Shown here piece after piece: positions 1 to 9,794 of a stretch of DNA of 64,000 nt. The first letter of the stretch is position 1; the number at the start of each line of letters is the position of its first letter. The DNA comes from Lachnospiraceae bacterium (GTDB taxonomy: Bacteria > Bacillota > Clostridia > Lachnospirales > Lachnospiraceae). The notes beneath the pieces were generated by a model, which did not search any database, was not told the origin of the DNA, and saw nothing but the letters and a program-made list of their open reading frames with translations. Position numbers and translations under genes: made by a program. The stretch spans positions 30,583-94,582 of the forward strand of contig JAILOK010000112.1 in the NCBI GenBank assembly GCA_024690825.1, given 5' to 3'.

Positions 1-729
1 TATCTCCCTCATCCGGTCTGCTATCTCCATGGCAACAAAGGTGGAAGTCACAGTATTGATCACATTCATCTCATCCCTGAAACCCGAGATATACATCAGA
101 AGCTCGATGAATTTATTCTTTTCGCCGTCGGAAAGCATCATATGCTCAAACACTTCATCAAGCTCTTCTTTGTAGGATTTATTTTTCAGCTTATCAAAGA
201 TTTCAAACTTCTTCTGAGCCTGGGCGCACAGATCAAAAGCTTCCCTAGAATACTTGGTCCCGATATAATTACTGAACCGGTTGTAATCAAATTTGGCTCC
301 GATGGAATTATTGTAGATATCGACCACATTTGCCAGATTCAGATAATTGGCAATGTTCTTATTCTCCAGCTTCACATCCGAAAGCTGGCTGTAGTCTATA
401 TGATGATACATGAGTATCTTTGCCCGTTCATCACCCAACGGAGACAGATACTTCATGAAAAGAGATCCATAGATGGAATGAGGCATGACATTCGTCATGT
501 CAAAGGTCAGCACATCAGAATCCGCATCAACCTTGAACGCTCCGATATCGTGAAGCATTCCAAGGAGAGCAAATTCAGCCAGTTCAAAGTCTTCGTACTT
601 CTCCTCACAGCGCAGCATGCAGTAAAGGATATATCCGACCCTTGAACTGTGATCCATGATCTTTTTGTTAATGAGTCTCAGGATTTCTCTGCAAAGGACG
701 CAGATGTCCCTGCTTCTGACTATCTCCAA
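1..729 (-). CDS. HD-domain (HD-GYP-like) phosphohydrolase, 3' end outside window
   Basis: The frame is open from a TTG start at 729-727 to the window edge, so about 243 codons are seen and the C-terminus is missing. A Shine-Dalgarno-like GGGGATGAG overlaps the stop of the upstream GGDEF gene, leaving a 4-nt gap and suggesting translational coupling; an in-frame stop lies just upstream of the TTG. Metal-ligand residues of an HD fold are visible: the His of MDHSSRVG, the LHDIG pair, PHSIYG, YHH and a later ANVVDIY Asp. The GYP triad that follows HH in true HD-GYP c-di-GMP phosphodiesterases is absent (HHIDYSQL here). It is probably a signalling phosphohydrolase working with the adjacent GGDEF protein; its substrate is not known. 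Confidence 0.8.
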   Translation of the reverse strand, partial: MEIVRSRDICVLCREILRLINKKIMDHSSRVGYILYCMLRCEEKYEDFELAEFALLGMLHDIGAFKVDADSDVLTFDMTNVMPHSIYGSLFMKYLSPLGDERAKILMYHHIDYSQLSDVKLENKNIANYLNLANVVDIYNNSIGAKFDYNRFSNYIGTKYSREAFDLCAQAQKKFEIFDKLKNKSYKEELDEVFEHMMLSDGEKNKFIELLMYISGFRDEMNVINTVTSTFVAMEIADRMREI

Positions 730-733
730 TCTC

Positions 734-2371
734 TCATCCCCGTGTCATTTTATTCTTGTTTCTCAACATGACCTGCACAGCACGTTCGTATACTTCTTCA
801 AAATTCTTGTCGCTTTCATTTTCATAAGCCGCCTCTCCTGCAGCGACGCTGTATTCTATACCGAAGTTTTCCTTATCTTCCATGCTTCTTTTCTCAACGA
901 TACGCATGAGTTTATCAATAAGGATCTGGGCATCGGCGTCATTGATGATCGCACAGAACCTGTCACCTTCTATCCGGTAGAGCGGGAATCCCACAAAGGT
1001 CTCCCTCATGGAAAGAACGATCCGTCCTATCACCTCATCCCCGCGCTGATAACCTGCTTTCTCGTTGATACTGCTCATCCCGTTGATATCTATCGATACA
1101 ATGGAAAAGGCTGCCCTTCCCATCTTAATCTCACTTTCTATGACATCCCGGGTTATCGAAAAGGCCGCTTTGTTATTTAAGCCCGTAAGCTCATCCGTAT
1201 AGGCCAGGGAATGGAAATGATAGAAGTAGCTTCTCATCATCGCGGTCATATTATTGAAAGTACCGGAAAGCTGCCCGAATTCGTCATCTCCGAGATAATC
1301 AAGCTTTATGTCAAGATTACCCTTGGTAACCTGCTCGGAGGCTTCGGTCAGTTCCTTTAAGGGCCTAAGGGCGATCTTTATCACATGATAAATCAGGATC
1401 AGAGACACAAGCATTACTATCACGGAACAAAGGATCGCATAACCGAGCACTGTCGTCCTTAAGGAATAGATCTCGTCGATAGGAGCCGTCAGGCACAGAG
1501 TCATGTTGTTTTCAAGCTTTATGGCATAAAGCTTCATGGGTTTGACGGATGAGGCGTATTCTACCGGCCTGTCTTTTTTCAGAGATTCCTTCATGGCCTG
1601 AAGAAGGATCATGGTTTCGTTGTCAAAAAGATCCCTGTCAATCCCGCCTGACGCATCACGGCTGTAGATGATATTATCCTCCGCGTCAAATATGACTGCA
1701 GTCCCTGTTTCATAAAGCCTTATTTTTTCAGCCCTGTCACGGAAAACATCAACATCCATATCCATCCCGACCAAAGCCATGAATTTCCCTTCAAGGTAGA
1801 CGGGGGCAATATAGGATACAATCTCATAATCGAGATTTTCATTTCTGTACGGTCCTATCCAGACCGGTGATTTTGATCTTTGAGGGATATAATACCAACC
1901 GACATGGTTTAAATCATTTTTATCATACATGGAAATATCCGTAAGAGTGACTTTTTCAAAGTTTCCTTCGATATTTCTCCTGTACAGAAAGCCTGCCGGA
2001 TCTTCCATAACCTCGTCGCTGAATCTCATATAAACGGCTACGGCAGACTCTGCAGAGGACGCCTCAACCAAAGCCAGATCGCTTACTCTGTCCAAAACCT
2101 CCTGTCTGTATGACGGATCATCGATCTTTTCCGGATTTTCTTCAAGTTCCTTGCGCGTAATATAATAAATGTTGTCAAGACTGCGGCTGACATCATTCAT
2201 CATGGATTCTATATCACGTTTTCTTTCCATGGTGATCAGTTCCATTATCCTGTCATTATCCCTGTCACTGATGACATTGATGCCCACATATGAAACTATG
2301 ATCAGCATGGTGGAGATGATAATGGAAAAGATGAAGAATATACCCATTATCATCGTTCGAATCGATTTCAT
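734..2371 (-). CDS. Membrane dCache-HAMP-GGDEF protein with degenerate EGDRF motif
   Basis: A 545-residue protein: transmembrane helix near residues 6-30, an extracellular sensory region of about 270 residues resembling dCache, a second helix near 307-330, a HAMP segment, and a GGDEF-family domain from about residue 390 (starting YTDELTGLNNK). The signature loop reads EGDRF at about 468-472 in place of GGDEF, so the catalytic Glu is Arg and the first Gly is lost. Diguanylate cyclase activity is therefore doubtful; it may be a sensor or GTP-binding effector. The start ATG at 2371 was chosen because it precedes the first membrane helix and clears rnhA; an ATG at 2440 would add 23 polar residues and overlap rnhA. 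It is the penultimate visible gene of the pil operon. Confidence 0.87.
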   Translation of the reverse strand: MKSIRTMIMGIFFIFSIIISTMLIIVSYVGINVISDRDNDRIMELITMERKRDIESMMNDVSRSLDNIYYITRKELEENPEKIDDPSYRQEVLDRVSDLALVEASSAESAVAVYMRFSDEVMEDPAGFLYRRNIEGNFEKVTLTDISMYDKNDLNHVGWYYIPQRSKSPVWIGPYRNENLDYEIVSYIAPVYLEGKFMALVGMDMDVDVFRDRAEKIRLYETGTAVIFDAEDNIIYSRDASGGIDRDLFDNETMILLQAMKESLKKDRPVEYASSVKPMKLYAIKLENNMTLCLTAPIDEIYSLRTTVLGYAILCSVIVMLVSLILIYHVIKIALRPLKELTEASEQVTKGNLDIKLDYLGDDEFGQLSGTFNNMTAMMRSYFYHFHSLAYTDELTGLNNKAAFSITRDVIESEIKMGRAAFSIVSIDINGMSSINEKAGYQRGDEVIGRIVLSMRETFVGFPLYRIEGDRFCAIINDADAQILIDKLMRIVEKRSMEDKENFGIEYSVAAGEAAYENESDKNFEEVYERAVQVMLRNKNKMTRG

Positions 2372-2390
2372 CCGATCTTCCGCCCTTTTA

Positions 2391-3071
2391 TCACAGATTT
2401 GCCGCGGCAGCGCTTTTTGCCAGTCTGTCCGCCTCATCATTTAAGGCGATTCCGGTATGGGATTCCACCTTAAAAAACTCTATTACTATCTTTTCTCTGC
2501 TTTCCCTGATGAAGGCCTTATAGGCTTTTGTTATATCCTTGTTTGCCTTCCAGCTGTCATCAGCCCACTTTTCTATACCGGAGTAATCATAAAAGATCAT
2601 GATCTTCTTTTTTCCGGCATCTATCGCTCTTGTTACGGCCGCCTTAACTCCTTCAAGCTCTGCCGCTACATTCCTTAAGTTTATGAAGTCCTCACTGTAT
2701 CCTCTGTCAAAATGCCCCTGCAGTTCTTCCCTGTTTCCGTCGAAAAAGATCAGCACGACCCCGTATCCGGAGGTCTCACCTGCCGTATCATAGCTTCCGT
2801 CCACAAATGCTATGACATCGTCGCGGCCAAGATCACGGATCATCCCGTCTATCCGGTCATTGATGACATCTCTGCTGTTTTGATCTGAGCCGGGAGTATC
2901 CTCTTTTAATCCTTCAAAATCCGCAAGATAAGCGGCTGCCTCCCTTAATGTCGGAAATGACTTGTAGGCCGCGCCCTTTACGCCCTGCACATTCGCGCTG
3001 CACTCTTCCCACGAATAATATATACCCGGTTTTTTTCCGACGGCGACTGCGTAGAACTTCTGCTTTCCCAT
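2391..3071 (-). CDS. rnhA: Ribonuclease HI with N-terminal hybrid-binding domain
   Basis: RNase HI cleaves the RNA strand of RNA:DNA hybrids. Residues 1-50 (KFYAVAVGKKPGIYYSWEEC) form the small RNA:DNA-hybrid-binding domain known from eukaryotic RNase H1 and many Firmicutes. The catalytic domain from about residue 82 carries the acidic set: Asp of AFVDGSY, Glu of VAAELEGV, Asp of IFYDYSGI and Asp of ALNDEADRLA. At 226 residues it fits two-domain RNase HI. It starts 3 nt after the pilC stop with no obvious Shine-Dalgarno sequence, so translational coupling is likely. The function looks housekeeping rather than pilus related. Confidence 0.9.
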   Translation of the reverse strand: MGKQKFYAVAVGKKPGIYYSWEECSANVQGVKGAAYKSFPTLREAAAYLADFEGLKEDTPGSDQNSRDVINDRIDGMIRDLGRDDVIAFVDGSYDTAGETSGYGVVLIFFDGNREELQGHFDRGYSEDFINLRNVAAELEGVKAAVTRAIDAGKKKIMIFYDYSGIEKWADDSWKANKDITKAYKAFIRESREKIVIEFFKVESHTGIALNDEADRLAKSAAAANL

Positions 3072-3074
3072 GGA

Positions 3075-4289
3075 TCAAAGGCTGTCCATACCCTGATACA
3101 TCTTGAGCATCGGAGCCATGACTGCGCCGATAAGGGTTCCTACGACACCTGCCAGCACAAGGATGATCAACGGCTCCATTACCGCCATCATGCTTTCGGT
3201 TGCCATCTCAACCTCTTCCTCAAAATAATCGGCAAGCTTTGTAAGAAGTCCCTCGACATCACCGGATTCCTCTCCGATACGTATCATATGATGCACCATG
3301 GGAGGGAACTGCCTGCACCGCTCTATCGGTGAAGAAAGGGATGTACCCTGTACTATATCCTCCCTGCAGTCCATTATCGCGTCTCTTATCACAACATTCG
3401 TAAGGGTTCCGGCAGTTATCTCCAGCGCATCCGGCATCGAAATACCGGCTGCAAGCATCGTGCTCAGTGTTCTGGCAAATCGCGCCGCAGCGCTCTTTTG
3501 CTGCAGCGGACCTGTAAGCTTGTTATGAAGCAGGAGGTTATCAATGAAGTGTTTACCTCCGTTGGAACCGTAAAACAGTTTGAAGCCGACAACAATGGCC
3601 ACAATGATGGCGATCAGTATATACCAGAAGTTTATGATAAAATCACTGGCACTCATAACAGCCTTTGTGATGCCGGGAAGTTCCATTTCCATATCCGCAA
3701 ACATTTCGGCATAGCTCGGGATGACGAAGGTGAGCATGACGACCACGACGCCTATCGCAACAAGAAAGACTATAATGGGATAGATCATTGCTTTCTTTAC
3801 GGTAGCCGCAAGCTTTGCATCCTTCTCAAACTGAATTGCCATTCTCTCAAAGGCTATGTCCAGCGAACCGGAAGATTCACCCGCTCTTATCATGTGTATC
3901 AGAAGAGGAGGGAATATCTTTTTCTGTTCCTCCATGGAATCGGAAAGAGTCTCACCTTTTTCAACCGATATCTGCGTAGACTTGATCGACTTTGCAAGCT
4001 TGACATTTTCTGTCTGCTCACCAAGCATGTTCAGCGCATCTATGATCGTGACACCTGCCTGTGTCATCGAAACGAACTGTCGGCAGAATACCGAAAAATC
4101 TCTCGGCTTCGGCTTTCCGCCCAGATCGATGTTTATGTCCTTGTTCAGGATGCCCTGTTCTGTCACCTCGATGACGGTCAGTCCCTGGGATGTCAGTTTC
4201 TGATGTACCTGTCCCGAATTATCTGCGGTCGTGCTTCCCTTTATCTCCTTGCCCGATGCATCGATCGCAACATAGCCATATGACGCCAT
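3075..4289 (-). CDS. pilC: Type IV pilus inner-membrane platform protein PilC
   Basis: PilC/GspF-family platform protein that couples the cytoplasmic motor ATPases to pilin assembly at the membrane. It is 404 residues, the normal length. The N-terminal region (YGYVAIDASGKEIKGST) is typical of the family, followed by two GspF repeats (about 65-190 and 270-395). Three membrane segments are visible, near residues 167-192, 217-240 and 373-397. The Shine-Dalgarno AGGAGGAATAAT precedes the ATG. It lies 27 nt after pilT and 3 nt before rnhA. No pilin or prepilin peptidase gene is in the window. Confidence 0.93.
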   Translation of the reverse strand: MASYGYVAIDASGKEIKGSTTADNSGQVHQKLTSQGLTVIEVTEQGILNKDINIDLGGKPKPRDFSVFCRQFVSMTQAGVTIIDALNMLGEQTENVKLAKSIKSTQISVEKGETLSDSMEEQKKIFPPLLIHMIRAGESSGSLDIAFERMAIQFEKDAKLAATVKKAMIYPIIVFLVAIGVVVVMLTFVIPSYAEMFADMEMELPGITKAVMSASDFIINFWYILIAIIVAIVVGFKLFYGSNGGKHFIDNLLLHNKLTGPLQQKSAAARFARTLSTMLAAGISMPDALEITAGTLTNVVIRDAIMDCREDIVQGTSLSSPIERCRQFPPMVHHMIRIGEESGDVEGLLTKLADYFEEEVEMATESMMAVMEPLIILVLAGVVGTLIGAVMAPMLKMYQGMDSL

Positions 4290-4316
4290 TTGTATTATTC
4301 CTCCTGATGATTATTA

Positions 4317-5381
4317 TTAGATAACTTTTCTTGATAAGTACTGATAATCCTGCGCAAAGGTAAGCGCTGTCTCACCCGAGATCTTTCTCTTTGCGTACAG
4401 CTCATAGAGCGAATCATCCATTGTGATCATTCCGGCCTTCCTGTTGGTCTGCATCATGGAAGGTATCTGGAAAGTCTTTCCTTCACGAATCAGGTTCCTT
4501 ATAGCGGGATTTGCCACCATAACTTCAAAGGCTGCGCATCTTCCGCCTTCTTTTCCGGACATCGGCATGAGCTGTTGGGATACCACGCACTCCAAAACCG
4601 TTGCCAGCTGTATCCTGATCTGCTCCTGCTGATGAGGCGGGAAAACGTCTACTATACGGTCTATGGTAGCTGCCGCTCCGATGGTATGCAGGGTTGAGAA
4701 CACAAGGTGGCCTGTTTCCGCTGCAGTCACGGCTGTCGCTATCGTATCGAGGTCTCTCATCTCTCCGAGGAGGATGATATCCGGGTCCTGACGGAGGGCT
4801 GCACGAAGCGCCTGGGCATAGCTTTGGGTATCAAGACCTATCTCTCTCTGGACGACGACTCCGACCTGGGATTTGTGAAGGTACTCTATGGGGTCCTCAA
4901 GTGTGATTATATGCACAGGTTTTTCCTGGTTTATGACATTTATAAGTGATGCCAGCGTGGTGGATTTTCCCGATCCTGTGGGGCCTGTTACAAGTACAAG
5001 TCCTCTTTTCTTGTTTGCCATTTCCACTACCGCATCCGGTACCGACAGCTTTTCGGGATCCGGGATATCAAAAGGCAGAAGACGGAGAGCGGCGGCATAA
5101 GTACCTCTCTGCTTGAACACATTCAGACGGAATCTTCCGACAGATGCAAGCGAATAAGCAAAGTCGATCTCTCCTTCCTTGTTAAGCTCCTCCCTCTGTT
5201 TGTCGTTCATGATAGGCTCGAACATCTTTTTGACATCGTCGGGTTTGAGGACATGATCATCCATTTCCACCAAATCTCCGTCAACCCTGATCATTATGGG
5301 TCTTCCTACCGAATAGTGCACATCGGAGGCCTTCCTCTCCATCGAAATCTTCAGGGACTGGTCAAGGGTTAATACTGCCAT
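4317..5381 (-). CDS. pilT: Type IV pilus retraction ATPase PilT
   Basis: Hexameric AAA-like ATPase that depolymerises type IV pili and powers twitching. At 354 residues it has PilT length and lacks the long N-terminal region of PilB. Walker A is GPTGSGKST near residues 133-141; the Walker B-like segment is DPDIILLGEMRD; the His box STLHTIGAA and the AIRNLIREGK motif of PilT are also present. The Shine-Dalgarno GAGGAGAAAG lies ahead of the ATG. It sits between pilB and pilC, so extension and retraction motors are made together. Confidence 0.94.
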   Translation of the reverse strand: MAVLTLDQSLKISMERKASDVHYSVGRPIMIRVDGDLVEMDDHVLKPDDVKKMFEPIMNDKQREELNKEGEIDFAYSLASVGRFRLNVFKQRGTYAAALRLLPFDIPDPEKLSVPDAVVEMANKKRGLVLVTGPTGSGKSTTLASLINVINQEKPVHIITLEDPIEYLHKSQVGVVVQREIGLDTQSYAQALRAALRQDPDIILLGEMRDLDTIATAVTAAETGHLVFSTLHTIGAAATIDRIVDVFPPHQQEQIRIQLATVLECVVSQQLMPMSGKEGGRCAAFEVMVANPAIRNLIREGKTFQIPSMMQTNRKAGMITMDDSLYELYAKRKISGETALTFAQDYQYLSRKVI

Positions 5382-5402
5382 TTTTACTTTCTCCTCTCGT
5401 TT

Positions 5403-7124
5403 TTATACATCGAATGATACCTTCTTCATTTCGTTTACGCTGGTTATTCCGTCAAGCACATATCGGGTTGCAGACATCCTTAAGGTATTCATACCTTCTT
5501 CCATCGCAACCTCTTTTATCTCCTCGGCTGTGGAGTTCTTTGATATTACCCGCTTAAGCCTCGGAGATATCTCCAATATCTCATAAACACCTATACGGCC
5601 TTTGAAGCCTGTGTTGTCGCACTGATCACAGCCGCAGGGCTCATATATCTTTATCTTCTTTTTGGAATTTTCGGGTATTCCGAGAATCTCCTTTTCTTCC
5701 GCATCCGGATCCTTTGCTTTCTTGCAGTTCGGACAGAGGCGTCTGACCAGACGCTGGGCAATGATACCGACTATGGAATCTGCCAGGAGATAAGGCTCTA
5801 TTCCCATGTCTATCAGTCGTCCGACAGCTCCCGCGGATGAATTGGTATGAAGTGTGCTGACCACAAGGTGTCCGGTGATGGATGCCTGGACAGCTATACC
5901 CGCTGTCTCGCCGTCTCGGATCTCACCTATCATGATGATGTCCGGGTCCTGTCTGAGTATTGAACGCAGTGCCGACGCAAATGTCAGCTCGGCTTTGGGA
6001 TTGACCTGAACCTGATTGATACCGTTGATATTTGCCTCGACAGGGTCCTCTACGGTTATGATATTGACCTCTTCCCTGTTCAGTTCGGAAAGAGCCGTAT
6101 AAAGTGTCGTGGATTTTCCGGATCCGGTAGGTCCCGTAACAAGAATGATGCCGTGTGGATTTCCGAATATATGATCAAACTGCTTTAATTCATGCTCATT
6201 CAGTCCCAGATCCTTCTTTTCTCTCGAAAGGGCATTTTTCGAGGTAAGACGCATAACCACCTTTTCACCGTATACGGTGGGAAGTATGGATACACGGATA
6301 TCAAACTCCTGGCCGTCGACCACCTGGGTCATACGACCGTCCTGAGGTCTCCTCTTTTCGGATATATCCATGCCGGAGATGATCTTGATCCTGGCTACGA
6401 TAGCCGAAAGAAGCTCATTTGCGTATACAAGCCTTTCATAAAGGGCGCCGTCTATACGGTACCTTACCCTGACATTCATCTCTAACGGCTCTATATGGAT
6501 ATCGGAAGTTCTCTGGCGTACCGCCTGATCGACCATCTGCTTGACCAGCGAAACAATGGGAGAATTGTCTATTTCCGCATTGGCTTCTTCTCTTTCAGCC
6601 TCCTGCTCTTTTCTCTCATTTATCTTTTCTTCCGCGTATTTATTCGCGACATCCATAACGTCTGCAGTACCGTATGCCCTGTCAATTGCTACGGCAACCT
6701 GGCGTCTGGTGGCGACCACGGGCTCGATCTGCAGATTCGTGACTATGGTGAAGTCATCTATGGCATCCATGTCCATGGGGTCGGACATGGCAAGCATCAA
6801 CACATTCGCGTTTCCCGGATGATACGCATAAGGTATGGCATTGTGACGGCGCACCACATTCGAGGGCACCATCTTTAAGATACTGTCATCTATCTTTACT
6901 CCGGTCAGATCGACCTTTTCAAGATGCAGCTGGTCACTCAGAGCGTCCGCTATGGCCTCATCGGTACATATGTTATTGTCTACCAGCACTTCTCCGAGTT
7001 TTTTGCCCGATCCCTTTTGAAGCTCGAGTCCTTTTTGGAGATCTTCTTCTGTCAGAACATCATACTTTACAAGCAGATCTCCCAGTCGCAGTTTCCTGCG
7101 GCCATGCATTTTACCCCCTGCCAT
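5403..7124 (-). CDS. pilB: Type IV pilus assembly ATPase PilB with MshEN domain
   Basis: Extension motor of the type IV pilus. Residues 11-70 form an MshEN-type N-terminal region with two copies of the (R/K)LGxxLVxxxxxTxxxxxxxL pattern, which in the family binds c-di-GMP. The ATPase core has Walker A GPTGSGKST at 331-339, an Asp box (TVEDPVE), Walker B DPDIIMIGEIRD and a zinc-binding cysteine set (CPNC ... CGCDQC). At 573 residues the length is normal. The start is uncertain: the ATG at 7124 has AGGAGG 12 nt upstream, while an ATG at 7109 has AGGGGGT four bases upstream; both keep the MshEN region intact. It follows the wall hydrolase gene by 3 nt. Confidence 0.94.
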   Translation of the reverse strand: MAGGKMHGRRKLRLGDLLVKYDVLTEEDLQKGLELQKGSGKKLGEVLVDNNICTDEAIADALSDQLHLEKVDLTGVKIDDSILKMVPSNVVRRHNAIPYAYHPGNANVLMLAMSDPMDMDAIDDFTIVTNLQIEPVVATRRQVAVAIDRAYGTADVMDVANKYAEEKINERKEQEAEREEANAEIDNSPIVSLVKQMVDQAVRQRTSDIHIEPLEMNVRVRYRIDGALYERLVYANELLSAIVARIKIISGMDISEKRRPQDGRMTQVVDGQEFDIRVSILPTVYGEKVVMRLTSKNALSREKKDLGLNEHELKQFDHIFGNPHGIILVTGPTGSGKSTTLYTALSELNREEVNIITVEDPVEANINGINQVQVNPKAELTFASALRSILRQDPDIIMIGEIRDGETAGIAVQASITGHLVVSTLHTNSSAGAVGRLIDMGIEPYLLADSIVGIIAQRLVRRLCPNCKKAKDPDAEEKEILGIPENSKKKIKIYEPCGCDQCDNTGFKGRIGVYEILEISPRLKRVISKNSTAEEIKEVAMEEGMNTLRMSATRYVLDGITSVNEMKKVSFDV

Positions 7125-7127
7125 AGT

Positions 7128-8375
7128 TCACACTATCCTCCTGATCGATATCACGCTCCTGTAGAGCGCGTTGGATATCTTAATTCCGGTAGCCTGCGTC
7201 GAGGCATGTACAATCTGTCCGTTTCCCAGATATATCCCTACATGTCCGGCATAACAGAAAATATCACCGGGCTGTGCTTCCTCATACGAAACACCTCTTC
7301 CGTATGCCGCCTGTGCGCCCGAATTTCTCGGTATGGAATAACCGAAATGCTTGTATACCGACATGGTAAAGCCTGAACAATCGCATCCGTCCGTCAGGGA
7401 TGTTCCTCCCGGCACATACGGATTTCCCACAAACTGTCTGGCGTAATTTGCTATCTCCTGACCGGTTCCGCCGGAAACCGGTTCGTCCGATCCGGATTCC
7501 TCCGGCGGCGGTGATTCTTCCTCTCCGCTTTCCTCCGGTGGTCCTTCCTCTTCCCTCTTTTTCTTTTCCTCTTCTTCCTTCTTTTTCTTTTCTTTTGCGG
7601 CTTTCTCTTTTGCAGCCTTTTCTTCGGCTGCCTTTCTTGCGGCTTCTTTCTCCGCTGCCGCTATCCTGGCTATCTGGGCATTGTCCTCGTCTATCTTTTT
7701 CTGATAGGCTTTTGCCTGGCTCTTAGCCTCGGCAAGCTTTGAGGAAAAATCCTCCACGGTGCGTCTCTGTTCCTCTATGGTCGCATTGAGAACCTTCTCC
7801 TGTTCCTCGTATTCCTGCTCGATCTCCTGCAGTTCCTCCATCTCTTCTTCGAGACTTGCCTTCAGCTCGGCAACTTTAGCTTTTATTTCCTGATAATTCT
7901 CGAGCAGTGCCCTGTCGTATTCATACAGTTTTTCCGCATATTCGGCTTTGTTTATCGCATCCGAGATGTTTTCCGCTTTCAGCAGGATCTCTATGTAATC
8001 AGACGATGTATTGCCGTTTTCATACATATATCTGATCCTTGCGCACATCGCCTTGTACTGTCTTCTCTCTTCGGCCTCGGCAGCCTCATAATCCGCCTGC
8101 GCCTGTTCTATCTCGGCTTCTTTATTTTCTATATCTCCTTTTATGATCTCAACATTGGCGAGAAGTTCCACCAGCAGCGCCTGTGAAGCATCAAGCCCTG
8201 CCTCTGCCTGTGATTTTTCATCCTCTATATCATTTATCTGCTCATTTACCTTGTTCAGTTTGTTCTCGTTTTCTTTTTTGTCCTTATTAAGCTCTTTTTT
8301 TGTTGCGGCCGATACGGGAAAACACAAAAGAAAACAGAGTACCAGGCTGAGCGTGATGCAGAGGTTTTTTCTCAT
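7128..8375 (-). CDS. Secreted coiled-coil NlpC/P60 peptidoglycan hydrolase
   Basis: A signal peptide (residues 1-24, ending VSAA) is followed by about 240 residues of heptad-rich coiled coil resembling PcsB/CwlO N-termini, a Lys/Glu-rich then Pro/Glu/Ser-rich linker (about 255-300), and a C-terminal NlpC/P60 domain. The catalytic Cys lies in DGCDCSGFT, the first His in [11 protein letters not shown] and a further His in IVHAST. Such enzymes cleave peptide stems of peptidoglycan (D,L-endopeptidases), and the coiled coil often keeps them inactive until a membrane partner binds. The gene overlaps the asnS stop by 4 nt (ATGA) and precedes pilB by 3 nt, so it may open the wall for pilus passage; that role is inference. 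Confidence 0.9.
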   Translation of the reverse strand: MRKNLCITLSLVLCFLLCFPVSAATKKELNKDKKENENKLNKVNEQINDIEDEKSQAEAGLDASQALLVELLANVEIIKGDIENKEAEIEQAQADYEAAEAEERRQYKAMCARIRYMYENGNTSSDYIEILLKAENISDAINKAEYAEKLYEYDRALLENYQEIKAKVAELKASLEEEMEELQEIEQEYEEQEKVLNATIEEQRRTVEDFSSKLAEAKSQAKAYQKKIDEDNAQIARIAAAEKEAARKAAEEKAAKEKAAKEKKKKEEEEKKKREEEGPPEESGEEESPPPEESGSDEPVSGGTGQEIANYARQFVGNPYVPGGTSLTDGCDCSGFTMSVYKHFGYSIPRNSGAQAAYGRGVSYEEAQPGDIFCYAGHVGIYLGNGQIVHASTQATGIKISNALYRSVISIRRIV

Positions 8376-9763
8376 AATTCGCAGTTACCCGTTGTTCTCG
8401 GGAAGGGAAGCACATCCCGTATGTTTTCCATTCCGGTGATGTACATTACCGCCCGTTCAAAACCAAGTCCGAATCCCGAATGTCTCACAGATCCGTATCT
8501 TCTCAGATCCAGATAAAAACCGTAATCATCTATGTTCATGTTAAGTTCCTTCATCCTTGACAGGAGCTTGTCGTAATCCTCTTCCCTCTGGGAACCGCCT
8601 ATTATCTCTCCTATGCCGGGAACCAGGCAGTCCATTGCGGCAACCGTCTTTCCGTCCTCGTTTTCCTTCATGTAGAAGGCCTTTATATCTTTGGGATAAT
8701 CCGTCACAAAGATCGGCTTTTTGAATTCATGCTCTGTCAGGAATCTTTCGTGCTCCGTCTGAAGATCGCATCCCCAGCTGACTTTGTACTGGAATTTATC
8801 GTTGTTCTTTTCGAGAAGCTTCACCGCGTCCGTGTAGGTCACCCGGCCGAAGTCGGAATTCACCACATGTTCAAGTCTTTCAAGCAGTCCCTTGTCGACG
8901 AAGGAATTAAAGAATGCCATCTCCTCCGGTGCGTTTTCAAGAACATAGCCGATGATATATTTGATCATTTCCTCGGCCAGATCCATGTTGTCGGAAAGCT
9001 CATAAAAAGCCATCTCCGGTTCGATCATCCAGAATTCCGCGGCATGTCTGGTCGTATTTGAATTTTCTGCCCTGAAGGTCGGTCCGAAAGTATATATATT
9101 TCTGAATGCGCTCGCAAAAGTCTCTCCGTTAAGCTGCCCCGAAACTGTAAGATTTGTGGACTTTCCGAAAAAGTCCTTTGAAAAATCAACCTGACCCGAA
9201 GGATCCGCCGGGGCGCCTGCAGGCGGAAGCGTTGTCACTCTGAACATCTCTCCGGCGCCTTCCGCGTCGCTTCCCGTTATTATCGGTGTATGTACATACA
9301 CAAAGCCTCTTTCCTGAAAGAATCTGTGTATGGCATAAGCGATAAGGGACCTGACCCTGAATACCGCCTGAAAAGTATTCGTCCTGGGACGAAGATGCGT
9401 CATGGTACGAAGATATTCAAGCGTGTGCCTTTTTTTCTGGAGCGGATATTCCGGGGGGGCTATCCCCTCGACGCTCACCTTTTTTGCCTGTATCTCAAAG
9501 GGCTGTTTAGCCTCGGGGGTCGCTACCAGCGTACCTGTGACAATTACCGAGGTCCCCACATTAAGCTTGGTTATCTCCGAAAAGCTTTCTATCCCGTCCC
9601 CGTATACGACCTGCAGCGTTCCGAAACAGCTGCCGTCGCTTATTACGAGAAACCCGAAGGTCTTTGAATCCCGGTTGGATCTGATCCAGCCGCCCACCTT
9701 CACTTCGCTTTCAAAATATTTATCAGGTTCCTTAAATAGATCCTTTATCTCTGTTAATTTCAT
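8372..9763 (-). CDS. asnS: Asparaginyl-tRNA synthetase
   Basis: Class IIb synthetase that charges tRNA-Asn. N-terminal OB-fold anticodon-binding domain ([19 protein letters not shown]), then the class II core with [11 protein letters not shown], a motif 2 region ending FRAEN ([21 protein letters not shown]) and motif 3 [15 protein letters not shown]. At 463 residues the length is normal. The ATG at 9763 was chosen because GGAG sits 7 nt upstream; a GTG at 9775 would add four residues. It sits in the pil operon between the trigger-factor-like lipoprotein and the wall hydrolase. Confidence 0.95.
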   Translation of the reverse strand: MKLTEIKDLFKEPDKYFESEVKVGGWIRSNRDSKTFGFLVISDGSCFGTLQVVYGDGIESFSEITKLNVGTSVIVTGTLVATPEAKQPFEIQAKKVSVEGIAPPEYPLQKKRHTLEYLRTMTHLRPRTNTFQAVFRVRSLIAYAIHRFFQERGFVYVHTPIITGSDAEGAGEMFRVTTLPPAGAPADPSGQVDFSKDFFGKSTNLTVSGQLNGETFASAFRNIYTFGPTFRAENSNTTRHAAEFWMIEPEMAFYELSDNMDLAEEMIKYIIGYVLENAPEEMAFFNSFVDKGLLERLEHVVNSDFGRVTYTDAVKLLEKNNDKFQYKVSWGCDLQTEHERFLTEHEFKKPIFVTDYPKDIKAFYMKENEDGKTVAAMDCLVPGIGEIIGGSQREEDYDKLLSRMKELNMNIDDYGFYLDLRRYGSVRHSGFGLGFERAVMYITGMENIRDVLPFPRTTGNCEL

Positions 9764-9794
9764 TTCATTCTCCACTTTTACCGGACAGACTTCT

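Noticed and set aside
734..1180. Plus-strand open frames in the first kilobase
   Set aside because: They lie opposite the HD and GGDEF genes, whose minus-strand frames show clear domain motifs; the plus-strand frames show no motif or ribosome binding site.
3075..7124. Type II secretion rather than type IV pilus
   Set aside because: A PilT-type retraction ATPase is present and no secretin or outer-membrane component is expected or seen in this Gram-positive-type genome.
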